Shown here piece after piece: positions 36,672 through 51,235 of a stretch of 64,000 bases of DNA. The notes under the pieces are model-generated. The model saw only the letters and a list, made by a program, of their open reading frames with translations, was not told where the DNA came from and did not search any database. The position numbers and the translations under genes were made by a program. Location: assembly GCF_021018805.1 (NCBI RefSeq), contig NC_086283.1, positions 54,812,312 through 54,876,311 of the forward strand. The letters run 5' to 3'. How positions within the stretch are numbered: position 1 is the stretch's first letter; the number at the start of each line of letters is the position of its first letter. Source of the stretch: Prinia subflava (lineage: Eukaryota; Chordata; Aves; Passeriformes; Cisticolidae).

Positions 36672-39600
36672 CTAAAAGATCAGAATGTTCCCTCACTAAA
36701 TAGGTCATACAGCTAAGTCACACAAAAAGGCTGCACACTAGTCCAGAGGACAATTAAGAGAATTTCTGTTTATATGAGAGTCTTTTGCTCAGGATTACTA
36801 ATCTACTAACAGAAGAGCTGCTTAAGAATGCAGTAAAGATTATGAAATCAGATAAGAATGTCCAAAGATTTCAAGCAAGGTCATAAAGATAGAAATATAT
36901 TAAAAGACACATTCTCATGCATTTCCTGGTAACCCATCCAAGGAAAACAATCAAAATATTTAACAAGCATGTGAATTTGAAGCTCAGAGGTCTGATGCTC
37001 TCTAAATATAAAAGTGACATTTATTGTCCAGTAGTTAAAAAAAAAATTTATATTCAAAATGACAAATCAGATCATTGAAATGCTCATGAGGAGCAATGCC
37101 TATTTCGTTAAGAAGGAAACAGAAGGTGTAAAATTTATATAAGGACATGACATTTCATGTCCAAGCCATGGGTGACAGGTTGAAGGTACCTGCGATTATA
37201 CATTAGGCATTCCTGGTCCCCAGTCCCACAATGGCATTTGGAAACTTATGTCTATACACTGAAGAGTAAACAGTAACAATAAACCTTTGCCAGAAAGTTC
37301 TTGAATATCAAAACAACTGTCAAGCTCCAGCCTCATCATGTGGGAACAAAGCTCAAAGCAGGAAAGTATTAAGAAGCACAAGCCCTAAAGCCACGTTCTC
37401 ATCTTGAGATACATGTTATGAACCACAGAAATCCTGTGTCAGCAGATCTCAAATCATGTCAGGCATGCAGGGAATAAAGAGATTATCAGAACTGGGATGA
37501 ACTAAGCCCATGACAACCTGCAAAAGATCTGCTATTCAACGGGTGCCAGAGAAGAGCTTTCAACACTGGGGACAGATGTTTGAAATGCTTAATGGAAGCA
37601 AGAAGCCCTGCTTCTGCATGTTGAACCTGCTCCTGGAGCATCCACAACTGCTCGGTCAGGGAAGTTCAGCAGCAGTTTAATCTTCTGTTCCCAAAATTAT
37701 GACTTCCTACACCAGGTCCTAGATCTAGGTAAAATGCTCAGGGTTTATGTTTTTGAATAAGCAAGTCTCTGGCAGCTGCATGAAATTTGATTGTTTTTCA
37801 TATAAACAAAACCCAGCAACTCTAAGCATTGCAGCTAAAGGCAAACATGAAAATTTGTTACAGATGATGTGTATTCACAGACTAGTGGCTACCTATAAAT
37901 TTAGTCTTATAGTATATTAGGAAAAAATAATGTGTTTAGTAAAGTGATCTATATCTTAATAAAAATACAGTGGTACAAATTTCTAGCACTGGAAACAAAT
38001 AATCCTAAATATATCCCCTTAGGTATTGGAGAATGGTGCTCTTTTCATCATCCCATTTTACTGATGAAAAAAACTAGACGGCAGCTTCTTCCAGGAGGAA
38101 CTTGTTGTAATTTTCATGAAAGAGAAAACTCTTTCCAGCTGTAACTTAGCTTCTGTTTTGAGTGTGCATGATTCTTTCAGGACCTTGAAATGGGAACAGA
38201 ATTATCTGAGCTAAGGCTCAAATGACCAGCTAGCATAAATAAGCATTCTTTCCTCGGTTTGACTGGACTGATGAAAATATATGCAACCATATGATCCTAC
38301 TCTTTTTTTTTTTAATGGGAATCTGAAAGTATTAAACACTTCTGACCCACCTTTCTTAAAAATTGTCATTAGGAGAACTTCTTTAAATGGAGAACAATAT
38401 CAAAACAATTAACTTTATTGGCCTACAGTCTGTCTTTGCTGCCAACAGATTTTTCTTTGTCATATCCATTCTGGGTTTTTTAAGGATTAATTTTTCTAGA
38501 TAATGCCCTGGGTTGATGTTTTCTTCTTTGCCCCATGAGTTCTGCCCCTACAGATTTTTTCCTCTTTATTTGGAAAGGAAAACTGAAAAGACTTAATTTG
38601 ATCTGAAAATTAAATAGAAAATAGAAAATAGAAAGAACATACAAGCAGTGCCCTTCTGTCTACACTATATCTTGAACTGCCTGAATAGCTGCCTTGTGGA
38701 CACAACAGTTTATGCTACAGATGCTTGTACCATAGCATTCTTGTACCAGAACAGGGAAATCAGAAAAATATTTCCCTTTTCAGAAGATTTTTTTACTTTC
38801 TACTTATAAGGCCAGGCTCCCCATCAAAGGAAACTTTGGACAACTTTTCTGTATCATGATAAGTACCAAATGAAAAGGATTCATTTTGAAAGAAAAATGG
38901 ACAGGTTGATATTTTCTGTATCTGTATACTGAACTTCACCTCCAAAAAGGCTTTAACAGTGTTTAGAAAGAGAGGACACCATTAATTCTTTTTGGAATTT
39001 GTCTCCCACAGAAAAGGGCTGTTTGAAAAGCATTGGATTTTTCCTACTGAACTTTCTATGGCCTGCCTATTTAAAAACATCACCAAAGGTACAAAATGCC
39101 TTAGATATTCACAGAAAAGTTCAAAAATCCTTCCTCTGGATATTTGAATAGAGGTGCCTATGGATCTTGAAATTTATGTAGAGACATATTAATGTCTGCA
39201 CAATGGAAATAATTTTTCAGGCTTTCAAATGCTTTTTCTAGCTTCTCACGTTTCTTCAGACCTGTGATTCCAGACTTCAGTCATTCTTTCCCCATCTCTT
39301 AGAAACTAATGTATTAGACTGCATCACATCCTTTATTCCCTATTGCAAGAAAAATAAATACAATTGCTCCTGCCTGAAATATTCTTTTTCCCAGTAAGTC
39401 ACGCCTCCTCCCTGTCCTACATTGAATTTAAATCTTATAAACATGGTGAAGAATCACACATTTTGTGGGATCCCAAGTCATTAGGAAATCAGCAAGTACT
39501 CTTCTTGTATTTTTCAGCAGTGCTAACAAAATACATAATTGCTACAGTTATTTTTTTCTTCTTTGTAATCAAAGGTAATTAAACATTATTTACTGTGTGG

Positions 39601-42600
39601 TCAGTGTGAGCCTGAATAATATGAATTATAATCACAAAAGAGCTTTTAGGTGAGTGGAAAATAGCGGCCATGATTTTTTCCTCCTTTAAAAAAACTAACA
39701 AGCAAACCCTGGAAAACAACAAACACAATGCCATTTTAGTGCATTTCTGGGAATACTTAATTAGAACTACACAGCACAAGTCAATATTAAAGCTCCATAA
39801 CAAATTTATACCTTTTAAAAATTCACTGGGATTCAAATCCAAACAAAAGCTGCTAACTGACAGAGAAATAATGGAATTACAGCTCTGTGCTAGGGTACTG
39901 GCTGTAACAAAGAATCATGCCATTCTCCTTTGCTAATCCCACAGAGGTACCAGTAGAATTGATTCCTCTTGTGCTCTAGAAGAGAAAAACAAAAATACAA
40001 ATGTTTTCAAACCTTTTCCAGCTGTACAGGTGTTACATATTTTCTAAATGAAGTGTGAGTCACACAGTTTAGAAGACTAGATCCTATGCTGCAAAAGATC
40101 AATACTTTAAACTATTTTCTCTTTTGAAAAATACAGGGGGATATCATATGGCATAAAAATAGCAAATAGCATGCTGAAGTACACATTTAAACTGTTAACA
40201 GACAAAAATTTTAAGGCCTCTTTGAGCTTTTGCACAACACAGCTTCATTAGCAGCAACACGCCTTCCACAGACATCTTCATTTTCATACTAATTGTTCCA
40301 TTTTGTTTCAATACAGAAACATGTTCAAATTTAGTGAGCTTCATGTGGAGACAACCTAACATTTGTATTACAAAGTAAAATGACCAGCAGGAAATCTGGT
40401 TCCAGTTAATCATATCTACAGTTTTCTTCAGTTTTTTCTAATCTTATTCTTATATAGAAACATTTTTCTCCTACCCATCCAGTCTTAAAAATTATGTCTG
40501 CCCTATTTTTTACAGCTGAGCCACTGAGAGATCTTTCTCGTGGCCCTTGACAAATGCTGCAATACACCTTCCCTGTTCATTTGCAGCTGTTCCTTCTGAC
40601 CTGCCTATTTTTCTCACTGACTGTGTTTCACAACTGCTGCAGCTTTTCTTCTTCTCACATGTCAGCCTAAGACGAGCTCCCTGGCTTACTTACAGTCCAT
40701 CCTCTCCTCGTGTCCCTCCCTGTGTCTGACTCCTGCCTCTACACAGCCAGCTACACCAGACATTGCTTTTCCAGCCAGCATCATCCAGCCTTTCCAGGTT
40801 CTCCTCTGAGAGACCAAAGGAGTGCACGGGGAAAGAGCAGCAGCTATGTCCTTTGTGAGAATGCTTGGCAAAAGGTTGTGTCCCTGCCATGCTTTTCAGC
40901 ATTGTCTCATCAGTACCTCTTCTCCAGATACTGCTGACTCAGTGTAAAAGGCTTGGTGTGGAAGACTTGGTGTTTGATGTTGCAAGACCCTGTGCAGTGA
41001 CCTCTGTGTCACACCACTTGAGTGATCCCTGGCTGGTGGCTGTCCCAGCCCCCTGGGACCCATGATGATAGCTGTCATTGCTTTATTAACAAAGAACCCA
41101 GAGCAAGGGTAGCAGGACCCCATACAGTTTGTTTTTTTTTAAATGCCAGCTTTTTGTTTCCTTTGGTCTTTTTACTTTTTTAGCATAAAATAAAGCTGGT
41201 TTTTAAACTTGATGGTATTACAGGGCTGTGAGATAGAACTTATGAAAGTCACTGTTGGCTTGCTGCACAATGCACAAGGTACTTTAAGTGTGATGTTTTC
41301 ACAGTTCTTCCACAGTGGCTAGTTGAGCAACGACATGATACAATGGCTATGTTTTTAAAATGTCACATAACCAGAAATTTTGCTCAAGGAGTTATGGAAG
41401 AAGCATGAAACAGTTTTAATATAAAACAAAAAAAACCTGACTTTGATCAGTACTTAGAAGTGAAAGCTATCCCTAGGCCACTTCTTTGAAATAAAGGCAT
41501 CAGGAAAGCAGAACAGCATCTTGTTAGAGAGAGACCAGGCAAAGAAGGTGCTAAATGAGAAAGACTTTTACAGACCCTTAGTACCCAGCACTTACTGGAA
41601 ACCCAGTAAGTGTCTCAATCAGCATACCTCCATGGAGAAACAGCATTTCATAGTCCAGTGTTAATTATCCCTTCTTTTATATTAAATTCTACATCAGTGA
41701 ACTTGCTGGTTTTCAAGGGAAATGTGAATAAGAAAAGGTTTTGCATTCTTGCTAACATTCATATTTCATACACGCCCTGAAGTCTGAACATGTTTTTAAA
41801 AATTCAAGTATAACCAAGATGTGGCAAAGCAGATCATACATATTAAAGTGCACTGTGGATTGCATATGCTGAAGTCTATGTATCTATCTAGGCACATAGC
41901 TGGAAACCAGCCCCTTGTCAGAGATGCTTTGACTAAACACATGCATCCTAGATGTTTAAACATTTTGTGGTGTAGATTTTCACCCTTTAGGTTTTGGTGT
42001 GTGAATTTCATTTTCAAAATAAATGTTTATGGATTAGTTTTGGTCTGCAGACTACAATTTAGCACATGGATGAAAATGAGACAGACTCAAATCTAATTCA
42101 CACTATAAAATGCAGCTGGATGTACTGAAGTACAGCTGGGATGCACAGGCATGGAGCTTTTTGATGGTTACAAATATTGTGAAGTATATGAGCATTTCCA
42201 GTAGCAGTGAATATAACACTATGACATCACATTTTATTTTCTCAGCATTCTGTGTTGAAGAATGAAAGGTGGAAATGCAGTCTGTTTTGTCTTTCCCAGC
42301 AAAATATTTCTTCTCTTTTCTATATAATTTATGTTGAAAAGAAATTATCAACCTGATTTGATTTACTTTTTTATACACATCATATATCAACACAATCCTG
42401 CTCTGAATTTTCTGTTCCATAATCCTGTCCAGAAATGTTTTTATCATGAAAAAATAACTGCCCTCTTGAAATTTAAATCTGTAACACATAATTGAGACAT
42501 AAAGTCTAGAATTGTAAGAGGATATGTGGAACTATTTTCAGCTGCTATCAGTTGTATGTGACTGTGGTTCTGAAGCACTTAGAACGTGGGGATTGCTGAA

Positions 42601-45600
42601 ACATTTTTTGAAGGGGATAGGTTTTGTAGAATGATTATGCCCATAAAGATACGTAACAGGTTTTTGCCTTCACTTTTCACAATGCACACAGTAATCCCTG
42701 GGAAAGTTAAACGCATTGTAAAGAAAGCAGACTATCCAAAAAAAATTGAAACTGCATTTTAAACTAATTTTACACTGGCAGTGACATTGCTTAATATATC
42801 GAGAACACAAGATGCACAAATATTTTCTCATCTGGCTCCTGAGCTGAAGATGACATGACTGGAAAAAAATTGCTTATGCAACTAAAACTTCATCTGAATA
42901 GTTGTGTGTGTGATTCATGCCAAAAGTATAATTTTAGTCTCCTTCCACTTGCCCTTGGAAAGCTTTTCAGGAAAACCGTAAGAAAGTCTAAAAGGGAGAG
43001 AAAAGACAGGATGTAGAAAAATATGATCATCTGTGTTCTCTCTGTATTTAATGATACACCAAAAGAGCTTATTGTGATTATAGGCCATATCCAGTAAGGG
43101 ATAAACTACACAGTCATTCAGCCACAGATTAGGTGTCTAAATTGTAACCCAACTCCATTATGTCTTCATGAAACACTCTAATATTTCATGTGTAAAGCAA
43201 CAGGTTTGTCTTGTGAGGTGCAGGATGACCACTGTCCACAGCATCAGGGGAGATGCTTAGGGGGGCACTAGGCTTGGCAGCTCTTCTCCCAGAAGTGGGC
43301 AGCCCTCTGCCACATGTAGCATCACCAGGCAGTACAGCTCTGGTCTGCACCAGGCTCCAAAAGTCCTTCTCTAAAAGAAGGCCAAAGATAATTTTTTCAC
43401 ATACTGAAACAGTGGATGTAATCTCAGAAGTGTACACTAAAACATGCAGGGTCAGCAGCCCAGGATCACGGTCACTAAAGGGAGATAGTTTTTACAGTAT
43501 AATGAGAAATAACTCCATCTTTCAGCAGAACTGTGGAAGATCTCATCTGAGCCACACAGATGACACCAGCAGTCAGAACACCAAGGAGGTGCCTGCCATG
43601 GCCCTGACTCATTTCATTGTACATGTATGCACACCTGTCATCAGCTGAGCCAGTGACCATTTCAACACATTTCCTTGTCATCCAGATCTATTGAGGGAGG
43701 GAAAGTTGAGTATTTCCAGCTTCTTTGATACTGAAAACTAAAGCCTAATCCTAAGGTAAACTCATCACCAGTCTGTGTTTATGCTTAAAGAATTACTGCA
43801 TAAACTTGTGGTGAGCTGTACTCACACTCCGAGTCAGACCCTGCCTGCCTTTCACATAGCATCAGCCCACACTTCAAGGAAAGTAGCATAGGTGCTTGGA
43901 TGGAATGTGGGTTTATGGCTATTGCTCTGCAAAGTAAATATGAGGTCTCATATGCATTCAGCATATTGCTGCTGATCAGTTTAGTAAACTTACTTTGCTG
44001 AGCAGCTGAAATTTATGTGATGTGGTTTGATGTTCACAAAACACACACCTTTGACTTTGTAAAAATACTTATGAATTCTGTAGCATGGGCATATTCAGTA
44101 CATGAAACACAAACATTGTCATTATTTTCACTAAAACAAATTTTTCTCTTGAGATTCTCCACCAGAATTCTCCTACAGGTTTCCCTGCTTATGCAGGTGG
44201 CTTTTCTTGTTGTTTGGTTTTTGTTGTTGGGATTTTTCTAACATTTCTTCTTTCCATGCCTCACAATGATCCTTACAACATTAGACCTTTAAGACTGTTA
44301 ATCAATAGAAGGAATAAAATACAGCTTGCCATGAACAGCCAAACTTTGAACCTATTACAGACTCTTCTTCCACACTGCCCTCCTGCATCTCTTCTAACAG
44401 CCACAGACAGGGCACATCAGAACTCCTCATGGAAAGCTGAGTGTGTGCTCACGGCATCAGCCCACCTACATGTGCACCTCGATTGGCTGGACCACTTCTG
44501 CCAAATACACTGTGTCCTTGTAGGGATGACTCACCTATTACAGGCACTCAAGTCTGTTTCCACCTGCCCTCTATTTTGTTTGAGACATCAATTTCAACAG
44601 ACATTAAAGGAAACTTCCTTCGGTCTGTTCCAAAGTTGATAAAAACTGATCAACAGATTCAAATTTCTTAAGTAAAAAGAAAGACAGAAAACTAGAAAGT
44701 AGAGATTGCATAATGATATTTTCATCTGGAAACAATGTTAAAAACAGGTTCCTGAGTCCTTAGATATAATAATTGCAGTTATTACTGCATAATGCATGTT
44801 TCTATTAGCATTAACTCATTAAACACAAATAACCTTTGGAATTTTCAGTGGATAACAACCCTTTAAGTTCATTTAAAAAAGAACTAAATCTGAGGCAATT
44901 GCAAAGTCACTGAACACGGAGATCCAGTTTTTAAATCTGAAGGCAGAAATTAGCAAGTTTTCTGTATCAATGTCTTTAACCAATGTGCTAGATGGTATTT
45001 GTCACATACACAGGCATTCTGCTGGAAATTTCAAATTCCAGATATGGTCTTGGTCCCCTTAATTCACACAAAGATACTTGTATGACAAATGTACATCTGT
45101 TTTGGTTATACAAAAATTTCTACCCAGATTCTCAGTTTAAGGGTCTTATATTTGTCCAGGTATAAAAAACTATACTGCCTGCTTATGATAAGGTATTTAA
45201 CAGCTCAGACAGGGTGTATCATAATTTTATATGATCATAAGCAGTGGAAATGTATTGAATAATTATTTCCTGAAAAACCAAACTTCATATGAAGCTAGAA
45301 GGTGGCAATTTCAAAGCAAACAGGAGATGCTTCTTCATCCAACACGTATGAGTTCAGTGGTTGAAGTTCTTCTCTCCGGAGATGATCGAAGATGCTATCA
45401 GACAAACCGACAAAACCACTAATAATCTGCAAGCCACAAATTATTCTGGAAAAGTATCTCTTTCTTGGGCAATTGCTGCTGACCAGCATTTCCTCTATTT
45501 CTTTGTTTTGCGAAGAAACAGGATTTTATTGAAGCAAGCATCCACGCAGTTGCATATATCTGTCAAGCATCCCAGACCCTAGCACAGCACCAGTGTCCTC

Positions 45601-48600
45601 TCTGCTCCCATCCCCTATGGTCAAGACCGCACCCTGGTAGCTACTTATTACTATAGCATGGAAAACATTCATGCCATTGTGACCATCCAGATGTCAAATT
45701 TCAGCTAGCAAGCAAGCAGAACTGGAGGGAAAGAGAGTTTTATGTTCAAAACTGTTCTTAGATTCTTGTAAGCTGAATTTTCAGTCTATTGATAGAGAGG
45801 CTCCAGTCCTCATTCAGTACTGGGACCTGGTGCATACTGATAGCAAACCACAGTATATTTTGACATTACTTTTAACTAGCTATTTTATATGAAAGGAATA
45901 TTTTATCTTATTAATTTTCATACTGTTTTCATATAATTTCTGTTCTTCAGAAGTCCTACCGCATAAGGTATTATGTATACTTCCTTATGAAACTTAGCAC
46001 TTCTGTAACTGCTGAAAATACAGCAGTCAAAGACATCAACATTTTTTCATCACAGCATATTTCACTCCTTAAATAAGGCTTTGCATAGCCCTTTCACACT
46101 CATGTTTTATAAATTAATCATCATGAAAGGTTGCCAAGTAGGTTATATACTTTCTTGGTAAAGGGGAAATGCAAAAGGCCTGTCTTCTATTTGCTCTAAA
46201 ACAGAGGCCTCCTGTTTATATCTTGTTGCCTATTTAATAGGAAATACTCTGTATTTTCAAGAAAGTTCCCATGCTATTCCTATGTTGCAAAAATGAGACA
46301 CTTTTCCCAAATTAAATGCACTTAGGTTATCCTTGACTTGAAGCATGCTCGTTAAGTGTGCATCTATAAATACGAAGAACATCCTATGCACATAATTCAT
46401 TTGCAGAAAGTAAACTTTTTGGGCAAATCAGTGTAGCATGATACAATGCACTTCACAGGAAGAAACAGGGAGTGGTTTTCAGATTATTTTTTTCTAAAAA
46501 AATATGCCTTTTCATATTGATGATGCATGTGCAAATTATGTCCAGCATAAGAAAACCAAATAGAAGGGATTTTGAACATTTTTAAATGGATGAAACATTT
46601 CATTTTTTCATCTGGAGAAAAAACATTTTATAATTTCAAATAAGTTTTTAAAAAATAAATCTCAAAAAGAATATTTCAGTTTAATAATCCACGTCATTAC
46701 CTTGTCCAGATGTAAAATTGACTCAATAATTATCTGTAGAGTTCAGCTTATAGGCAAAGCTGAAAGGCGCCATTTGGATACAACTACATGGAACCAACTT
46801 CATTACAACCTGAATATTACCAAGATAAGCTTCTAAGGCCACACCTACACAAAAAACTCAACATTTACTTCTGTAAAAGCCTAAATATCATCCAATGTTC
46901 ACTGATTTATTTAAAAGTGAACATACATGATATGTGTGCCTAGAGAAGGTAGGCACTTATACCTGTCAAAAAATGTAGGCAACTTCATTATTTTCTCAGG
47001 TCTCTCTGATTTTAGTAACTTATACATGCATGAAACCCAGAGCATATGAAATAATTTTAAACCTTATTCAATACAGATAAGTCTCGATTTTACATTAGAT
47101 AAAACAATTAATTTCTTGCATGTCTATATTCAGAAAGGCAGCTTTATATATTGCAAAAGTAAAATAACGTAAGAGAATATCAGAATTGTGTGGACATCCT
47201 ACAAAGAACTGCAAATTAAAGCACAAAATCTTTATGCTCACTAAATTTCCTTTTTCAAGTAAGAAACAATACCTGTTTTCCACCAAAGTTTTAAAAACCA
47301 AATTGCAGAGCCAGGTAGCACCCTTAGTAATACTGGGATGGTGAGAAATGTTTCTTCCAATAAGGACTGAATATTTTATTCAGTTTATCCAACTAATTCA
47401 GACCAATCTACAATACTACTGATAGTCCAAATGGGATATTAAGAAAGAAAACAACAACATAATCTAGAACTTTTTCAGTTTATAGGCTATATGAAAATAG
47501 GCTACAGAACCAAGATCTTCTAGCAATAGGTCTTGGTGACGAGAGTAATTCTTTCATTTTCATTTCTGTACACACTGCTTAATTCCTTGACTAGATACAT
47601 TCATTTAGTGTCTAAATCATATTTTAACTTTAGAAAATGCATTACATAGCCAATACATTTATAATAGTGCTATTGCTTAATAGAAATACTTTTTTCAACA
47701 CCATTTGTGTTCAAGTGTATTCCTGCTCTATTCAAAAGCAATTTGGCATCAACCATAAAAAAAAGAATAATCACAGTGTAACTTAAAAGTGCATCATTTA
47801 CTATTTTTAACAAAATTAGCTACAAAGTGTTTAATAAATATGCACAGGTACGTAATTAGGTTTTGTTAGCCTTACATATAAATCTCAAAGCTCATTAATT
47901 TCATAATCAAAATGTTAAAATCAAAATAACAATATTCTTGAAGAAACTAATATTATTATTTCAAAAAATAAAATAAAAAAACAAAAGAAAGGAAAAAAAT
48001 CACCAAAACTACTGACATCAAGTGTGCTTGCTTATTGATCTAAATCAATCCATCTGAAAAAAAAATAAATAAAGGTTTAGACTGCCTTAAGGTCTTGTGA
48101 GCTGATCCCTTTCTTTCTGCAAATGAAAATGTTAATTTTCAGATAAGCCACAACCATGCAGATTTGTTGTTCTGTAGGTATAACAAAATGGCCTTGACTC
48201 ACCTGTGCCTTAAAATGGGGTTATTATTTGGAATGTTTCCTGATAAATGAATCTTTACAGATCATCATAACATGATGTTGGAGTTGACAATTACATCAAT
48301 GATTCTGCATCATGAATTGCACATGACCTGCATACTGAGGGAGAAAAGTACAAGCAGGAAGGAATGGTTTTTGCATTTGCTGGAACTCACCTCATCTCAT
48401 TGCATCCACTGTGTTCAGTCTAACTCAATTTGAAGATAGATGTAAAACCAGCAACACCCTACAATCCACATTCTACATGCTGTTACTACTTAAGTTCTCA
48501 AGAAATGATAAAATAATGATGAAATAACCTCAGATGAACTGCTGAAAAAATCTCCAGAAAAAATACTCTGACACAGATTCAGATTTGTAGAAATGCTCAC

Positions 48601-49232
48601 AAGATGTTTAAGACTCAAGGTAAAGTTTCAGACATGAAAAAATGCAACTGAAGTACTTAAACAAAATTGGGTGATTTTTCAGAGACACTCAGCAGTTTCA
48701 GCTCCCATTTAGTTCACCTCTAAAATGACATAAAACAATCTATTTGTGTAATCTATAGCCTTGAAAAAAAAGGTCTCCTGTGATCTCACATAAAAGATTC
48801 TTAGCAGATAAATGTGAGTAACAGAAAAGACATTGTCTCTTTCCTGAAAGTGCGTGCTGAAAGTCCAATAGCTTTTCCAAGCACATTGTTATAAGCATTT
48901 TATTCAAAGAGGATGAAACTATGACAGTTTTAATGTCCTGTTTTCCTCAAAGTGTGTTTCTGTTTGGTGGCTTTCATCCAAGTTTTTCCAAAATGTATTG
49001 TAAAGTGATCAGGAATGCTCATGAAAACAGGAATAGCAAATACTACACAGAAAAGACAGCAACGGCTCTGTAGTGACTGATAAAAGAAGTCAAATCTGTT
49101 CCAAAATAGAATATTTTTTTTCTTTCTGATTAAAAAAAAGCAATGTTCTGCTTCAGAATGTTTTGTCTGAAAAGGACACACTGTATCTCCTAGGTGAGCA
49201 ACTGGCTGGCTTGAAACACACACTATACAAGT

Positions 49233-49292
49233 GTATATTTATATAAAAATATATACATGGCAACAGTATGTGTGTACATGTACATGTATGTA
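49233..49292. repeat. TA/TG-rich low-complexity stretch with palindromic GTACAT units
   Basis: AT-alternating sequence followed by 'gtgtgtacatgtacatgtat'. The nested ACATGT palindromes can form cruciform or hairpin structures. Confidence 0.7.
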
Positions 49293-51200
49293 CCCTATAT
49301 CACTGTATATTTAACTGCTTCCCACTGAATGCAGTTTGTGGTTTACTGCTTCATATTTTTTTTTTCGTTTTCAATCTTAGTTCCACATTTTCATTTAAGA
49401 AACAGAAGTCATGGTCTTTGAGCACAGAGTCCACTGCAGACTCTTGAGTTTCAGAGTATGTTTCCCCTTGCCATCATTAAATGACCTATCATTAATTAAA
49501 GGACCAGGAAGTTATGGCATTGTCTACCAGCTACATAGACCCAAGGTATCAGCGTGCTTCCTCACTTTCAAATGCTCTTCCCTTGGACCACTTCTGTAAA
49601 GGGGAACAGCAAATTGGAAATGGAAGTGCACAGTATCTCACCCAGGGATGACCACGTGTCAGTACAACAGTCAAGCCCTGGCACGTCCTCCCAGGGCATT
49701 GCAAGATTATGCAGGGCTCAGGGAGCAGCAAAGGAGCCTGGACAATGCTCAGGATGCCAAGGTTCTAGCATGGGTGTCAGAGATCATGAGCTAATGTGCC
49801 TGTAAAATCTCTTCCCACATAATGCCCAGGGCTACGGGTTTACCTCTGTCTTGTGATGTAACACAGAGATTAAAGACAAGTGATGTTAGAGAGTCACCTG
49901 GGAAGAAACCAGGTCAGACCACAGCTTGTCACCATTACAATTACAGTTCCCTTCTCATAGGATGGGCCAATACTCCAAACAAACCTGCTCCCAAAGAGCT
50001 AATCTTCATTCTGCCAGATGATGAAAGAGAAGTGTAAAGAATCTTGCCTAACAAATCTTAAACGTGTTTTAACACAAAGAGCCCAAGAATATTTAACTAT
50101 TGATTGGTACCCTTCCTGCAGCATCTGGAGAAAACATCAGTTCAGAGTATATTTTAGGTTAGAGCTCCCCATTGGGTTGTGATTGGAGAAGAATGTCAGT
50201 CTGTGGGACAGGCAGGGGAGCAACTTGATCCCAGGTGGAGCAGGTCTCAATATTGCTGACCTTTATAGTGGAAAGGGAAGGAGCACAAAAAAATTCAGTT
50301 TTGTCATAATGCATAAGGGAAAGACCAGAGGAGAGCAAACCCTTGCTTCCTTTCACCCTGCTAAGGTCATTCACATCAGTGAAAGCACTAGCACACAGCG
50401 CTTCCTTCCTGCCAGCTCTGCTCTCAGATTTTGGAATGTAACACAAGTAACTAATTTCATATTTATCTGTATTGGAGCACAGTAGCATGTTAGTCTTATC
50501 TATTTTTTATAAACCCTTAATAAAGACATATAGGAAGACTGGATGAAAGGTTAATGTTCATAACTGCCCTGAGCCCAGGATATTCTGTACCCAGCCAGAA
50601 CAACATCCAGCTAGCATGATCTACATCTGTGAAATACAGATGGAATTAACAAAGCTTGTAAGTCTTATTCATATAGTCACTTCAGAAGAAAACACTTTTA
50701 ATGCAATGGATCCGAAGTACTAGATAAGACAAATAAGATTTCCCCAATGACTACCTTCAATCTTTGTTTACAACATCACCAAAAGAAGCCCCAAAAACAT
50801 ATGACTCAATTATTTATCTACCCATTATTTATTCATTCTTCTAGTAGTATCTCAGTAAACTAGCATGTGATTTGGCTGCTCAGTTATCCCCTATGGATTC
50901 TGGCCAAACACTCCTGCACAAAGGAAAGCCAGAGAGTATTTTCATTTGAAAACACAAAGAACCCAGACATATCTTTTCTAATCTCTTTCACTAAAACTTT
51001 AACTGGTCATGGACATATTCCAGGCAGTCTAGGTCAAGCTTGGGTAAAGTCTTCAAATATTTGGAGACTTCTCAAGTACCCTTGTGCTCTATTGTGCCCC
51101 TGAAAGCAGGTCCTAGAAAAACTCCTTATCTCTGGAACACACTGAAAAGGTGTATTTGGTTACACATTCCAAATACAAAGAAGAAGAAATGAATGTGAGT

Positions 51201-51235
51201 TTACACATACACCCACACACAAACACACACACATA
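51201..51235. repeat. Imperfect (CA)n microsatellite
   Basis: CA units interrupted by T, C and A substitutions. Confidence 0.85.

Noticed and set aside
44214..44639. 141-codon plus-strand frame
   Set aside because: No domain, overlaps another frame of 76 codons in a different phase, and no conserved motif.
49498..49560. Kinase glycine-loop-like peptide GPGSYGIVYQLH followed by AAGGT resembling a splice donor
   Set aside because: A single short match with no acceptor in a plausible position, no neighbouring kinase motifs and no other exons within reach.
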